Source of the DNA: Gyrodactylus bullatarudis
Taxonomy: Eukaryota; Platyhelminthes; Monogenea; Gyrodactylidea; Gyrodactylidae
Direction: 5' to 3'
NCBI GenBank assembly: GCA_012064415.1
Contig: SSNU01000154.1
Span: 135,142-199,141, forward strand
DNA length: 64,000 bases
This document shows positions 38,940 through 51,000 of the stretch, in pieces. How positions within the stretch are numbered: position 1 is the first letter of the stretch; each line of letters starts with the position of its first letter. The notes below the pieces were generated by a model. The model was not told the origin of the DNA and did no database searches. It saw nothing but the letters and a program-made list of their open reading frames with translations. Made by a program: the position numbers and the translations under genes.

Positions 38940-39480
38940 GCCACAGCCTGTGGTCCCTGAAAGCAGACTCAAGCCTTCCCATTAGATTATGCACGGATCT
39001 GAGTTTGACCATAAAAAACCTAGACGTAGAAGCTTATGCAATGCCTACAAGGCAGGAGATTTTATATCGAATCGATGAATTCTTAGAGCTTATCCGCAAG
39101 TACCTTTAGACGAAGATAGTCAGAAATTCCCGACCATGTTCACGCTCTGAGAGTAAAAAGGTCAGAATAAGGTACTTGGGTTATATCATTTCCGGCGGCA
39201 AGCTGCTACCCAATCCACCGACAAGGAGCAATTACTAAGCTACTTGTCCGTCTTTTCTCTAAAGCATTCGGCAGCTGAATTGTTTTTACGAGCGCACCGA
39301 AGCCAAAGGCCCAAAGCCGATGGTCGACGAAGTATAAGGAATTCAGACATCAGGAATGAACTTGAAGCCTGGTCGGAACTTGAACATCCTAATGACCTCG
39401 ACATGGGGTTCTGGAAAGGTCATAGCTTCCTGGTAACCATATACACACACTAAAACTAGAAATGGTGCGAACCAACCAGA
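38940..39480 (+). pseudogene. Ty3/Gypsy reverse-transcriptase relic
   Basis: Near 39150-39240 the plus strand reads KVRIRYLGYIISGGKLLPNP, the conserved RT block that in the relic at 17.1 kb reads YLGFILSNGKIFPYP. Flanking sequence has stops and no further motif I can name. Probably the same family as the 17-kb relic. Confidence 0.6.
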
Positions 39481-39654
39481 AACTAATCTTGAACATTAGT
39501 AAAAAGGTTTCTAAAAGCCAAATTTCTATCTCAAGACGTTCCTAAACAGTGTGTTTCTGACAACGCCAGCAAAGAATTGCCTTTTAAATATCCAAATATC
39601 AGAGATTTGCTTCGTGAAAATTAATTTTTTGTTTTATCACTTTATCGTCTAGTT

Positions 39655-40480
39655 ATGTCAAAGGAAGAAGAAGCAAGAGCAAGAGAAGCTTTCGAAAAAT
39701 ATTTGGAGGATTTGCATTGAACATCTTTGATTTCACAAGCTGAATATCAATCCTTAATATCTCGAATAAAATTATTAAAGATTGGCAACACGAAAAAAAT
39801 CCCAATGACTATTATAAATTAAAGCGATATAATTTTATTATTTCGGATGGAAGGGAATGGCTTATTTCCCCATTTCAGAAAGAAGAAGGAAAGATACTCA
39901 AATATGTTTATATAGCAGAATTATTCAACATCATAAAAGAGACTCATACCAAACTCATGCATGCAGGTCGTGACAGGGTTCATTTTGAAATTAGAACCAA
40001 ATACAAAAACATAACTGTTAAACAAATTCAAATTTTATAGTTTTGTGTCTGATTTGTATCATTTGACTAAATATGTTCAAATTAATTTTTTAATGTATAA
40101 AAAAGCAATAACTGTTTCAGAAGTATTGGTTCGAATATTCGCTTCAGTTAGAGCACCCAAAATCCTTCAAAGTAACAACGGAAGAGAGTTTGCAAACAAA
40201 GTCATTGAATCGTTAGTACATTTGTTTCCTAATCTCAAAATTGTTCATGGCTCTCCTAGACATAATCAAAATCAGGGCAGTGTCGAGAGAGACATTCAAC
40301 CTATGCCAACAGGTTGGATGAAAGAAGTAGGCACTAATGAATGAAGTCGTGGTCTCATTCATGTTCAAATAGCCAAAAATAATTCACTACATTCTGGTAT
40401 CAAAACTACTCCTTTTAAAGCAGTTTTCGGAAAAGTGATCAATTTCGATTTTTCTTATACTAGGATATTTATAAAAAAAC
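39655..40480 (+). pseudogene. KRBA2-type (Ginger/GIN-like) integrase relic
   Basis: Three frames together give one decayed integrase protein. An N-terminal charged segment starts at the ATG at 39655 (MSKEEEARAREAFEKYLEDL) and stops after 21 codons. After a frame change come YKLKRYNFIISDGREWLISP and the H2C2 zinc-binding part HTKLMHAGRDRVHFEIRTKY. From 40045 the core reads HLTKYVQINFL, ILQSNNGREFANK (second catalytic Asp changed to Asn), VHGSPRHNQNQGSVER (catalytic Glu kept). The first catalytic Asp and its surroundings are deleted. It is related to the integrase domain of KRBA2-type proteins. Confidence 0.72.
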
Positions 40481-41235
40481 TAATTTTAAGAATATACTGT
40501 AACATATATCTAGTATAAAATCAAAGTTAAAGTGTGGGTATAAATATGTGAATCATGAAAAGATTTGGAAAGGGCAATAAACTTCTCAGTCACACAATGA
40601 AGAGATTATTTTGATTAAACCGTGTTCGGATGAGATTTTAACTGATGGAGGGTTATAAACTGCAAGTAAATGGGAAGTGTTATCCTCATGTACAAGTTCA
40701 AAGGGATCATTAGAACATGTATTATTAGATAAAATTGAAATTGAATTCTCTCAATTCAAAGAAAAGAAATTCAATAAGTTAAAGAACGTTATATGCCTAG
40801 TGTAGTTAATCTATGCTAATTTTATTTGTAGAAATATGACGAATCTCTCTTAATGAATCTTTCATTAGAAACAAGAAATATTATTTGTATTGATATATAA
40901 TATCTTATATAAGATCTAAAATTGACTATTCAAAATCCCTTCTTTACCCCCACCTTCATTAATCTTATCTTTTTGATCGAATATTTATTTGAAAATATCA
41001 TGGAATTTCAGTATCTGACTTTTCGACCGCTAACTTAAGTAGAGGAAATAGTGAAGTTTGACTATTCATGAGCCAACACTGCAGATTTCCCAATGACGAG
41101 GTCGGTCTGTTATTTTAACTATTCAAAAAACTTATTTTCTAACAAAAAAAATTTTGGCGATGATATGATTCACGTAATTTATCAAAAACGTCCGAAAATC
41201 CGCTTAAAATCATATTTGTAGATATATAAGAAAAG
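40481..41235. other. Unassigned sequence
   Basis: Between the integrase relic and the 3' end of the second Penelope-like element. AT-rich, nothing recognised. Confidence 0.4.
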
Positions 41236-42665
41236 AATTTTTATTCACTAAATGTACATTTCTTTATGGTTCATCAGTAGTGACACATAAATAATGATAA
41301 AAGTTTAAAGTTCATTGAAAATAATATTTTACAATTTTTGAAAGAAATAGTAAAAGTTGAAGAAAATTAGAATAAATGTAAGCTAAAAAAACACCAAAAC
41401 TCTTCAATAAATAGCAACAGTGAAGAGAAAAGTGAAAAAGCTCACATAGGCCAGGGTAATTGAAGGTTATAGGAATAATTTTTCTGAACACACAGATTTG
41501 GCTTAAAGTGATTGATGAAGAATTTCTCCTTCACCCACAAATCCGTGCTGTCATCCCCCGCATTTTTATACAAGATTGAAAAATTAGAAATTGAAGCTTC
41601 GTGGTTTTCCTGTTTGATATGTCTGGTCACCGCCGTATCCTTCTTGAGGTGATCGTTTGACCTGGTTGATAATTTCCTAATCGTACGTCCTATATAAGAA
41701 GCTCCACAGTCGCATTGGAATTTGTAAATTAAAAGAGTCTTTTCTTCCGGTTTTAGTAAATCCTTATGAATCAAACTGAATAATCTTTGGGTTTTAAATA
41801 CAATTTTCAATTGTATATTATCATAGTGTTGATCAATAAGATTAACCAGTCGTCTCCTTACATCATTACTAAAACCATCACCTTTAAAATTAAGTTTCAT
41901 GAAGATGGTTGTCTTCTCTCCTTCATCTCTGTCGACTCTTTCATCTACATCATCAGACATATTGATGAATTTGTCTACAAATCTGTTGGAATAACCATTC
42001 TCGTTCAAACGTAACTTTGACTCTTCTATTTCTTTTGGCCATTCCTCTGGACTAGCGATCCTTCTTATCCTCTTTCCTAGACCAATTACTAAGCCAACTT
42101 TATGAGATAGAGGACTAAAACTGGCAAAATGGAGGTATTTCCCATTATCAGTCTTCTTCTTGTAGATGTTTCTTAGAATTGACCCATCCTCCTTCCTAGT
42201 TAGTTTGACATCTAAGAAACTCAAACTCTCATTAGACTCTTTTTCCATGGTAAATTTAATATTAGGATGAAATGAATTCATCTTTAAGAAAAAATCGTCT
42301 ACTGAAACATTAGGTTTCATCAGAATAAAAGTGTCATCAACATATCTGATGTATAAATCAGTGAAAGTATTGATAGTTTCTGACATTTTATTAAATTCTA
42401 ACCAACCTAAGAAGATATCTGCTAAAAGAGGACTCAGAGGTGATCCCATAGCTATACCATCTTTTTGAATAAACACCTTGTTTTGAAAAGATAAAGGAAC
42501 ATTCGTACAGCAAATCCTAACAAGATTTGCTATCTCATTACTCTGTAGCTCAAAACCATCATGTTCATCAATAAAAGATTTAATAACATCAAGAGTCTCC
42601 TCAATAGGAACATTAGGAAATAAGGAACTGACATCTAATGAAACCATTTCATATGAACCAATCAA
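41236..42665 (-). mobile_element. Penelope-like element, 5' truncated
   Basis: A single open frame 42665-41442 (407 residues) holds most of a Penelope-type RT palm and thumb (MVSLDVSSLFPNVP, QKDGIAMGSPLSPLLADIF, DLYIRYVDDTFILM with the catalytic YVDD, SLSFLDVKLTRKEDGS) and a GIY-YIG endonuclease (CDCGASYIGRTIRKLSTRS, LCVQKNYSYNLQLPW). The N-terminal RT fingers are missing because homology stops at 42665. The 3' UTR carries a hammerhead-like motif. It is related to the fragment at 18.5 kb but clearly diverged (ENSISFLDVKLTRKSDRG against ESLSFLDVKLTRKEDGS). Confidence 0.93.
41243..41287 (-). ncRNA. Hammerhead-ribozyme-like motif downstream of the Penelope-like ORF
   Basis: On the minus strand the order is TCACTA (41283-41278), CTGATGA (41277-41271), ACCATAAA, GAAA (41262-41259), TGTACA (41258-41253), TT, TAGTGA (41250-41245). 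TCACTA and TAGTGA give a perfect 6-bp stem I. CTGATGA and GAAA are the invariant core. The palindrome gives a minimal stem III, with predicted cleavage after 41251. The region for stem II does not pair well. It lies in the 3' UTR about 155 bp after the stop of the element and shares the core order and TGTACA with the motif at 19.5 kb. Confidence 0.68.
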
Positions 42666-44347
42666 TTTTCTTTTAATTTAATTTTTCATCAATTCACAAT
42701 GAATTTAGTTTTAATTAGAGAGATATTAAAAGTGGATTTTTAATTGATTTATACATTCTAATTTAGTTATCTTCAAAAGATGACAAACCTCTTATCAGCA
42801 TTTTCATGATCACCATCAAGTTCTTGATAAAAAAAACTTCTTTTTTTTACTAATTATCGCTACATCCCTTTGTACATGCGACACACAAAATGGTGACATT
42901 TCGCGCCATTTTTATTTGAATCTGAAAATTTAACTTAGCAATGCACAAACGTAAGCTATGTTTGGTGCCTAGTAAATATCGGTACCAAAATTAATTAAAA
43001 TCCGTTACGTTTTAATCAAAAATTGGATTTGATCACCTTTTTACTTGGTTACTTCAAAAAAAGATTGTAAATTTATTGATATTATTTTATTATTATCATC
43101 ATAGCATCTAGCTTTGTTACCAGTCTGAACTGAAACTCAAAGGCCACCGGTTTTTGAGAAATTTTTATTTATTCATCATCTTCCATATCTAATAGATATT
43201 ATCTCTTGTTAAATGAAATTTAGTAAATAACAATTCATTTATTACACTGTATTTGAAAAAATTAGTCTTTTTATTTAAGACATTTGTTTATCTAAAACTA
43301 AATCACAACAAACAACAAATCGAAAGAAAATTGACGAGATTTTTTTCTCCTCAAAAGTTAGAGTATTTTTCTTCTTTTCGAATTCAATGAAAACTTGATA
43401 GTAATTTTATATTAGGATAGAATGAACTGCCTTTTTCTCGTAAGGAATTCTCGAGTACACTTAACCATAATGGCATTTGGGTATAAGAATGCTGAATTAT
43501 TTTTCCAATCTCCAACTAAATAAATCTTTAAGCTTATTTTTACACTGAAACTATCAATATTATGATGAGATAAGTTTGTGATTACGAAGGATAAAAGGAT
43601 TGAAAAAGAGGTATTCAAATTTTCATCCTGCTAAAATATTATGTATTCTCGTGTTATTTTATCACAGTACCCATTTTTCCATTCGAGTTCATGATGAAGA
43701 TTTTATGGCTCATAACTTCAGTTTTTTGTACCTTGAGCTACATATCTTGAATGTCTAGTTCTGCATGAGACCAAACACATTCAGGTTTCTTGTTTTATTC
43801 TGATCACCTTCCCAATATGAACTATAGTCAACTCAAGGTTATTTCCAATCAATCAATATCTGATTTTAGACAAGATACTCACGAATTTGAATCAAAATTT
43901 TTGCACGTGAATCTTTTGTTTTATTAAAGAAATGAATCCACTCCAGATTTCCTTCATTGGTCTCCGTTTGGAATTTTACATGTGTACATGAAATTCAAAT
44001 TCATTTTCTTCAAAACTTTAAAAGTTGTGTGAATTTTAGAAAAGATGCAATGCTCGATTAACACGAAATTTGAAGAAGGCATTGAATTACAAAGTTTAAA
44101 AGTATTTCCGGAAAAATAGTTTTTTATTTTTATTTTTTTCTCAATCGAGTTGATACATTGACTAAACACAATATCAGATGGTTTCGATATATTTCAAACA
44201 ATGAAAAATTGATTTTCAATTGAATAACAAATTTTTAAACATAATAAATATAGAAACAACCAAATAAATCTATTTGATTGGCTATTCCAAAAGGTATATA
44301 TCTATTCATCATGCATTTTGTTGTCTCTTGATACGAAAAGCAAAGTG
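42666..44347. other. AT-rich intergenic region upstream of transgelin-like gene
   Basis: No exon, repeat end or RNA gene recognised. The last few hundred bases presumably hold the promoter of the transgelin-like gene. Confidence 0.45.
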
Positions 44348-45288
44348 ATGTGTTATCGCGCAGAAAAGGCAGGTTTCGCAAAAGAAGTTCAACAACGTCT
44401 GTTAAGCAAATATGATGGTAGTGAAGCCGCTAAAGTCATCAAGTGGATAAAATCTTTTCCTCCTGTTCAGATAAAGCCAGAAATTGATGAAGCTGTCTCA
44501 AAATTGGATGCTAACAAAGAGAATGTTACCACATCAGAGTTCCATCATCTCTTCAAAAATGGTCTTGTCCTAGGCTATCTCATGGTTCTCTTGGATAGTA
44601 AGCAATTGGAAAAGGTTAAGACGACAAAAACATGGCAAGTCTCTGATAAGCCCGTCTTTGAAATATCCCGTCAACGTGAAAGGATTGGAATGTTCTTGAA
44701 TTTTGCTACCTCAATGAAGGTGGCAGGAATGTATCTCTTTCAGACAGATCAGCTCTACGAAGAAACTAATATATCTCAGGTAAGTTCACTCAAGAAAAGA
44801 GTTTATTTAATTTTACATGTCCATGTTTTATTTAATTAATTAATTCATTTATTTTACATAATCGGAGAGATAAAAGTCGTTTACTAAGCGACCCTTGATG
44901 TAATTATCATTTTCAATATTTTACAACAAATTAAGAAAAATTATTCAAGATTTCTTTATCATCTATAGACGATAAAGCCTGATTCCTAGAGGATTGTTTT
45001 AGGCTTATGAAAGTAGGCTTGTATATCCTAAATAAATACCTTTACTTTTTTCTTGATTAGGTCATAACATGTTTATCACACTTGGGCATAGAATCACAAA
45101 TTCTACCTAATTATAATGGACCGAAGAACTTTTGGCCCAACAAGCATCAAGAGAATAAAAGAAATTTCACAAAAGAGCAATTAGATGAAAGCAGCAATGT
45201 TATCAGCCTACAAATGGGTACTAATCAAGGAGCCAATGCGTCAGGTGTAACCTTTGGAGGTCGGAGAAATGTTACAGATATGTATTAA
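44348..45288 (+). CDS. TAGLN: Transgelin / muscle protein 20-like calponin-family protein
   Basis: Transgelins are actin-bundling proteins with one calponin-homology (CH) domain and one calponin repeat. Exons 44348-44779 and 45061-45288 give 219 residues, with a 281-nt intron. CH-domain blocks: EVQQRLLSKYD, VIKWIKSF, FHHLFKNGLVLGYLM, RQRERIGMFLNFATSM, YLFQTDQLYEETNISQ joined across the intron to VITCLSHLG, which matches the family's VQRTLMALG. The C-terminal repeat is VISLQMGTNQGANASGVTFG. Start is the ATG giving MCYRAEKAGFAKEV. An earlier in-frame TTG stretch exists but no ATG. Its stop lies 231 bp before the next gene's first recognised codon. Confidence 0.93.
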
Positions 45289-45519
45289 ATAATAAAATTT
45301 TTAAAACTGATTAAACTGTGTTTTCAACAAAGAATTATCAAAATATTACACATTTCATTGAGAAAAGAGTAACTTTGATTCTGATTGGTTAGATGTACAA
45401 AATCAAGTTTAGGCTACCTTTATTATGATTGGTTGATTATTTTCATGAATTTGATTTATCCTTAAAAAGGCTTTTGATAGAAAGATAATTTTTAAAATTT
45501 ATTAAAATTTACTTTAAGA

Positions 45520-47069
45520 ATGCTTCCCTTGAATGCATTCACAATGGTCGACATCTCACACAAGTGTCATTCCCTTATAATTGGTCGTAATGGGTTTAAA
45601 GTACGGAGGATTGCAGAAGAGTCCAGTACTCACATTCACTTTCCAGATGAAAACAAGTCTGATTCGTTGCCAAAAACAAATACCGCTGTTATAGTTGGAG
45701 AATTAACCTCGATCAGACATGCCCTTGGTTTAATGCGAGTATGTTGATTTGCTTTTATTATCCTTTCAAGGGTCTTGTGGAAATTGAAATTATTTTAAAA
45801 TTCAAAATCAACTCATCAGATGTGACAATTTCTCGTTTAATCAGTTATATAAGAGATAACTTTCAAGTTAGCATCAGTGTCATTGAATCATTTCGTGATG
45901 AAGTCTATTTCAATATCAAAGTTTCGACAAGAAACGTTCAAAACTTGAAGAAGGCCTACATATATCTAAAGAAACAGTTTTCTGGTCAAACAAATCAGAA
46001 AGTTATTTTAATTTTTGACATGGAATCGCATTACTTCCCACTTTATGGACAACCCTCAGCCAGATTTGAGGCCTTGAAGATAGAAATGTTGGCCAGGACG
46101 AACGTGTTTATTGATAAACTCAATACAAAGTCTCAAAAAGATCAAAAAATAGATTTCTTCACACTTAAAGGTTCCCTTGACGATGTACTTGATGCTAGAC
46201 AAATCATGATTGATAATTTATTTTTATTTTTTAACTTTACAATTGACCAAAAGACTGAAGATATTTTGAGTTGCATTGAACTTTCAACATTGTCAAAACA
46301 ATACGATGTAACCCTAATCTTTAAGGAAAATAAAGATTCAAAAACCTCCCCAGTAAGTCATGCAAGTTTGATTTGTATAAGGCTTTCATTCATAACATTT
46401 CACTACTAATCGTAGTATTCATTGAAAACTTTTCAGGATAACATTTTTTTATCAATATTTAGCATACCTTTACAGTAATGTCACGGGAAGGAAATTTTGA
46501 CAACGTTATTTTTATTTGCAATTTCATCAACAAAATAATAAAAAGTGAGTCCTATTTGAACGAATAAAAACGATGATTTTCTTCATAGGGCTTCTTCAGT
46601 TAAATTTTGTATATTTTTTACAGATTACAGAAAAGTGAATGTTCCTTACAGTCCAAAGTAAGTTGAATGCTATGAAATTTATTCATTTTATAGCCGAGTG
46701 AATTTTGGATCATGCTAGTTTCTTAAATAATCTCAAAAAGAACATTTTTTGAAAGTTTAATTTAATTTATAATTAGACATAAAATCTTAAAACAAGAATT
46801 TATGAACTTTTATGGTCTACGTCATTCAAGACAAAAGAATCAAATCCTATTTTGTTTTAATTCATAGTCCATTTAGGTTACAAATTCAAGATAACAACTC
46901 TAGAATTGGCAAGAACTGGACTACAAAATCAAGCAGAAACCCTTCAACTTCTTCCTCGTCCACAATTAATGATGATACTACACAACCAGGGACTCCGTAT
47001 GAATCGGGTAGAATGAAGAGTGAATCTATTTTATCGAGATATTTTAATGGAAAACTAATGATTGTCTGA
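45520..47069 (+). CDS. BICC1: Bicaudal-C-like KH protein lacking the SAM domain
   Basis: BicC proteins are translational regulators built from alternating KH and KH-like modules plus a C-terminal SAM domain. Exons: 45520-45738, 45771-46352, 46463-46544, 46624-46657, 46877-47069, 369 residues. KH: VDISHKCHSLIIGRNGFKVR with GRNG, then THIHFPDENK. A KH-like module follows (GLVEIEIILKFKINSSD). The next KH (VILIFDMESHYFPLYGQPSA) has a degenerate GXXG loop. A last KH-like part spans the third intron and ends SREGNFDNVIFICNFINKII. Compared with animal BicC the first KH-like module and the SAM domain are missing. The tail is Ser/Thr-rich. Earlier exons would have to fit in the 230 bp after the transgelin stop, and I see none. 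Confidence 0.78.
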
Positions 47070-48077
47070 GTAATAATGTTCTGATCAATTCTTTGATGTT
47101 ATGCCTAAATTATATTGTTCTACTTACTTTTTACACTCTCGATTGAATTTGATAAAGAGAGAAAAAAACTAATCTTCGAAATACCATTTAGTTATAATAA
47201 TGAAATGTTTTTTTATCTAATCTTTGTATAGTTTATCATCGTTTATAAAAAAACAGTTATTTTTAATTCTTGACAGATAATAATATTTATGAATCAGTAT
47301 CCAGATTTGATTGTAATGAATATATCATCAATATCAATAATAAAAACTATAAGCGTTTATTTGTCAGCATTCGTTATTCTTTGTAGATAAGAACCGCACC
47401 ACTGTGTAAAATTTACATTCATTCATTTAAGAATAAGTATTATTTTATAACTACTTTGAAGTAGATTTTTATAAGATTTTTTTTTAATATGGATGAAAAG
47501 GCTTGATTAATTAAAATTTAATCAATAATAATCATGTCCTTATTATTGGGGATTGCATTCATCCCATCAGTTAAACATTGTTTTTTAATAGCCCAACAAC
47601 AGAAGACTTTATATGTAGTTAAGCCTCATGTTTATAATTTTAGGAGAAATAGGCTTGAGAATCTTTCAAAGTAAGAGGGCATGTCATTCTAAATGGACTG
47701 CCAGACAGTCCTTTCTGTAGGGCTTAGAGGGATTGTGCACAATTTCTTTTTCTTTCTTGAGATAAGAGAATCTGTATTTTACAACAAATCAGAGTTCAAA
47801 CTCTGAGGACGAGAATAGAACGAAATACATAATAGAATCTACAAGTCAATTTATTTAATAAATTAAGTACAGGGAAAGGATGGTTGATTGTTTGCTCTAA
47901 AGGGGGAAAACAAGAAAAAAATTCACAGTTTTCCTCAATTCTAAACGACAAAAATGATGATGTAATTTGTTTTCTTTTAAAACTTGAATAGAAGAGAGCA
48001 TTTTTTCTTGAAAAAACTTTTGGTTTAAATAAAAATGATGAGATAAATCTTCTTAGAGAGAGCAAAAGAGAATTCCT
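47070..48077. other. Convergent intergenic region
   Basis: Holds 3' UTRs of the BicC-like gene (plus) and the PDK gene (minus). AT-rich, no other feature recognised. Confidence 0.45.
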
Positions 48078-51000
48078 CTACTTTTGGTTAGACCAATCAT
48101 GCACGGGTATACTAGAATTGTTGTACTGCTTAGCAGAGGTTTTATTGAATATTGGCAAGACTTCATCAGCTTCAGCTTCAGAGCGTTTCAAATAGACGAT
48201 AGCATCAGTACCATGGCCCTCAACACTAGCCAAGTTTAAATCTCCGGTGAAATAACGAGCATACAGACGACTCAAGGGAAGACCATAACCGTAACCAGCC
48301 AGTGGGGCATTCGAGTTTTCATTACGACCCTCCAAGAGTTTTTGTTGTCCCGTGGTATAGGTATATTGAAAGACTAGGTCATGATTGGATCTGGGTATTC
48401 CACCGCCTTCATCTGAAATCTAAAAAAAAGCATTAACGCCTATTCTTCAAGGTCTCTGTAGTTAGCTTCAAGTTATTTTCTACATTGATGCGTTAAACTA
48501 CACAAGTAGGATTTGTGCCAAATTCTATAAAGAATTTTTATTCTGGTTGTAATCTATTTATTCATATAGACCTGGTTGATGTGAAGTTAAGGAGTCTATG
48601 ATCTTCACAAGTGACTCAGGTTTCCATCAAGAAATTTTGAAATCATGATTTTGAAGCCTACTGGGTTCCTTCGAAAATTACTGGTCTATAATTAGATTTC
48701 AAAATATCCTCATCGAACTGTTGGTTGAAAAAAAATTTAAGAAGGATATCCGTTAATTTTTTTAAAACTACAAGAAAATTATAGCACGTGGAAATTGAAA
48801 ACTCTTCTTATTTCACTATTTCAATTTTGAGAAACATAAAATAAATCTTCTTTAAAGTTCGAAAAAACATGCAAGAACCTAACGATTAGATTTGGGCAAT
48901 CTTTTTCCCATCTAGAGTTCTATATATATATTGCAATCAATTTATAGAACTCGATAGTTATATATAATCTTCGCTGATTATGTATAATAATCAAGCCTCT
49001 GATCATTATAAATAATTCTTATCTTGAATGAAGAATAACTCTGACGATTATATATAACTCTCGTCTGAAAAAAGTCAGGGGTTCTACATGCATGTTAACC
49101 CAAAAGACAAATGAGGTATGGTGTACCTATTCTTATTATGAAGAACTACAGGTAAAAGCTCCGATTCATTACCCTATTTCTTTTTAAATAGAATAGTGCC
49201 TATCTTTTATACTCTTTATACTCTGTATTGTACACTAACCTAGTACTCGCATATATAATCTATAATTATAGAAAAAATTGTTTAATATGTAATCTCCTAA
49301 TACCATGGTTTGACAATGTCTGTAACATGTTCTCTTTCTAAAGCTAGTTTATATTTCCTGAATGTTGAGCTTACGATCTAGATTCTGGAAAAATCTTGAT
49401 CAAATTCAATTTCTTGATGAAAAATTTGAGAATTCATACTGTTTTTCTTTATTTAAAAAAAATCAGTCTGAAATTTTGAATAATCTTATCTTCTTTGTCC
49501 AGAAATACCAAAATTTCCACAGAAATCTTTAAAAAATTCGAGCAATTATTTTATTAAGCATCAATTTAGAAAACCCACACATGTCATATCGATCGACACA
49601 AATTTAAAGTTTAATCCATTCGCTAAAAAGTTAAAAGGAAACATATACAGGTTTGGAATTTTTATTTTTTCCAATCTCATAATATATAAGGAATTTTTCA
49701 GATCTGGAAGCAGATTCGGAATTAGCATAAAAAATCGCACCAAGATCAATTTATCTCTTCCATTTACCTTAATTTTGAATTTTTCATGACTCTGTGTATG
49801 ATAGGCATATTTGTTACTACCCCTGACTTATCAGACGAGAGTTATATATAATCATCAGAGTTTTTCTTCATTCAAGATAAGAACTATATATAATGATCAG
49901 AGGCTTGATTATTAATAATTTATTATACATAATCAGCGAAGATTATATATAACTATTGAGTTCTATAAATTGATTGCAACATATATAAGGAGAAAGTTCA
50001 TTTTAAATTGTGATTTTGAATGGATAATATTTCTTGCAAGTTTTGAAGTTATTTTCTTTTGGAAATAATTGGGGTCAATACTGAATAGGTTTTTATAGGG
50101 AGTAAAATTTCGATTTACTGCTAGGAAAATAATATAAATCTAACTTGAAATTCAAAAATCCTCATTCATAACTACTTATCGATAGTTTGAGATATTTTCT
50201 GGTAGAAAATCAACCTCAAAGTTGAAGAATTTTGGTGTTTGGGTTTTGTAGACTAGGGGATAACTGTTATCGTCTTTCATAATCACTAAAATACTTTCTT
50301 TCTCGAAAATCTCGCTAAATTATCCTACATTATTTTTGGATTTGGGATCAGAATAATATTTGAAATTTTTATGTTGGTTTATGATAAAAAATTTGAAATT
50401 TGCTACACTGTGTAATATTTTCCTTTAGAAAATCATTGATTTATGATATGCATTTTCTAAATTTCCGTCCATGACGACTGCTCTTCTTCTATGCCCATAA
50501 CTCAGGAATATACATAATTTATGTGGCATAAATAACAATTAGCAATTGAAAAGAAAGGTATCAGTATTACTCAATGAAAAGAGAATTATCATTGCAAAAG
50601 AGTAAAATTTTCCATCTAAAAGGGATAATAAATCAACTTTTGGTCTTCTCTCGCATTCACAAAAATTTTCTTTTGGTATCTAACTTCAATGTTTTTGTTG
50701 TGGCTCAATTCAACGATTAGATCCAACAAATATCTAGGTACGTTCAAATCTTGTTCATTCCCTGGAATTGAGTATCCTACTAAAAGATTCATTCTTCCTC
50801 AGTTCATACCATTTAAACCTTTTGTATAAGTACCTATCTAGCCTAGGAGAGCTGCTTCATAAGCTCCTCCCAATAATGAATTATATTTTTATTATCAAAT
50901 CACTATAACCTTTATGATCCTTATTTCTTAAGAAATGCTACGACCTTTTCTTCTTTTAGACCAATACAAGCCAGAAGACAACATAGTCAGCTAGCAAGTG

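Noticed and set aside
43412..44169. Minus-strand open frames upstream of the transgelin-like gene
   Set aside because: No conserved motif; length is expected by chance in AT-rich DNA of this composition.
45489..45519. Acceptor-like site before the BicC-like ATG as evidence of spliced-leader trans-splicing
   Set aside because: Other genes in the window (PABP, RPL18A, PDK) show no consistent acceptor just upstream of the ATG, so one case is not evidence.
48920..49084. Array of tatata motifs as a possible CRISPR-like or tandem array
   Set aside because: Spacing is irregular and the segment is one arm of an inverted-repeat element in an animal intron.
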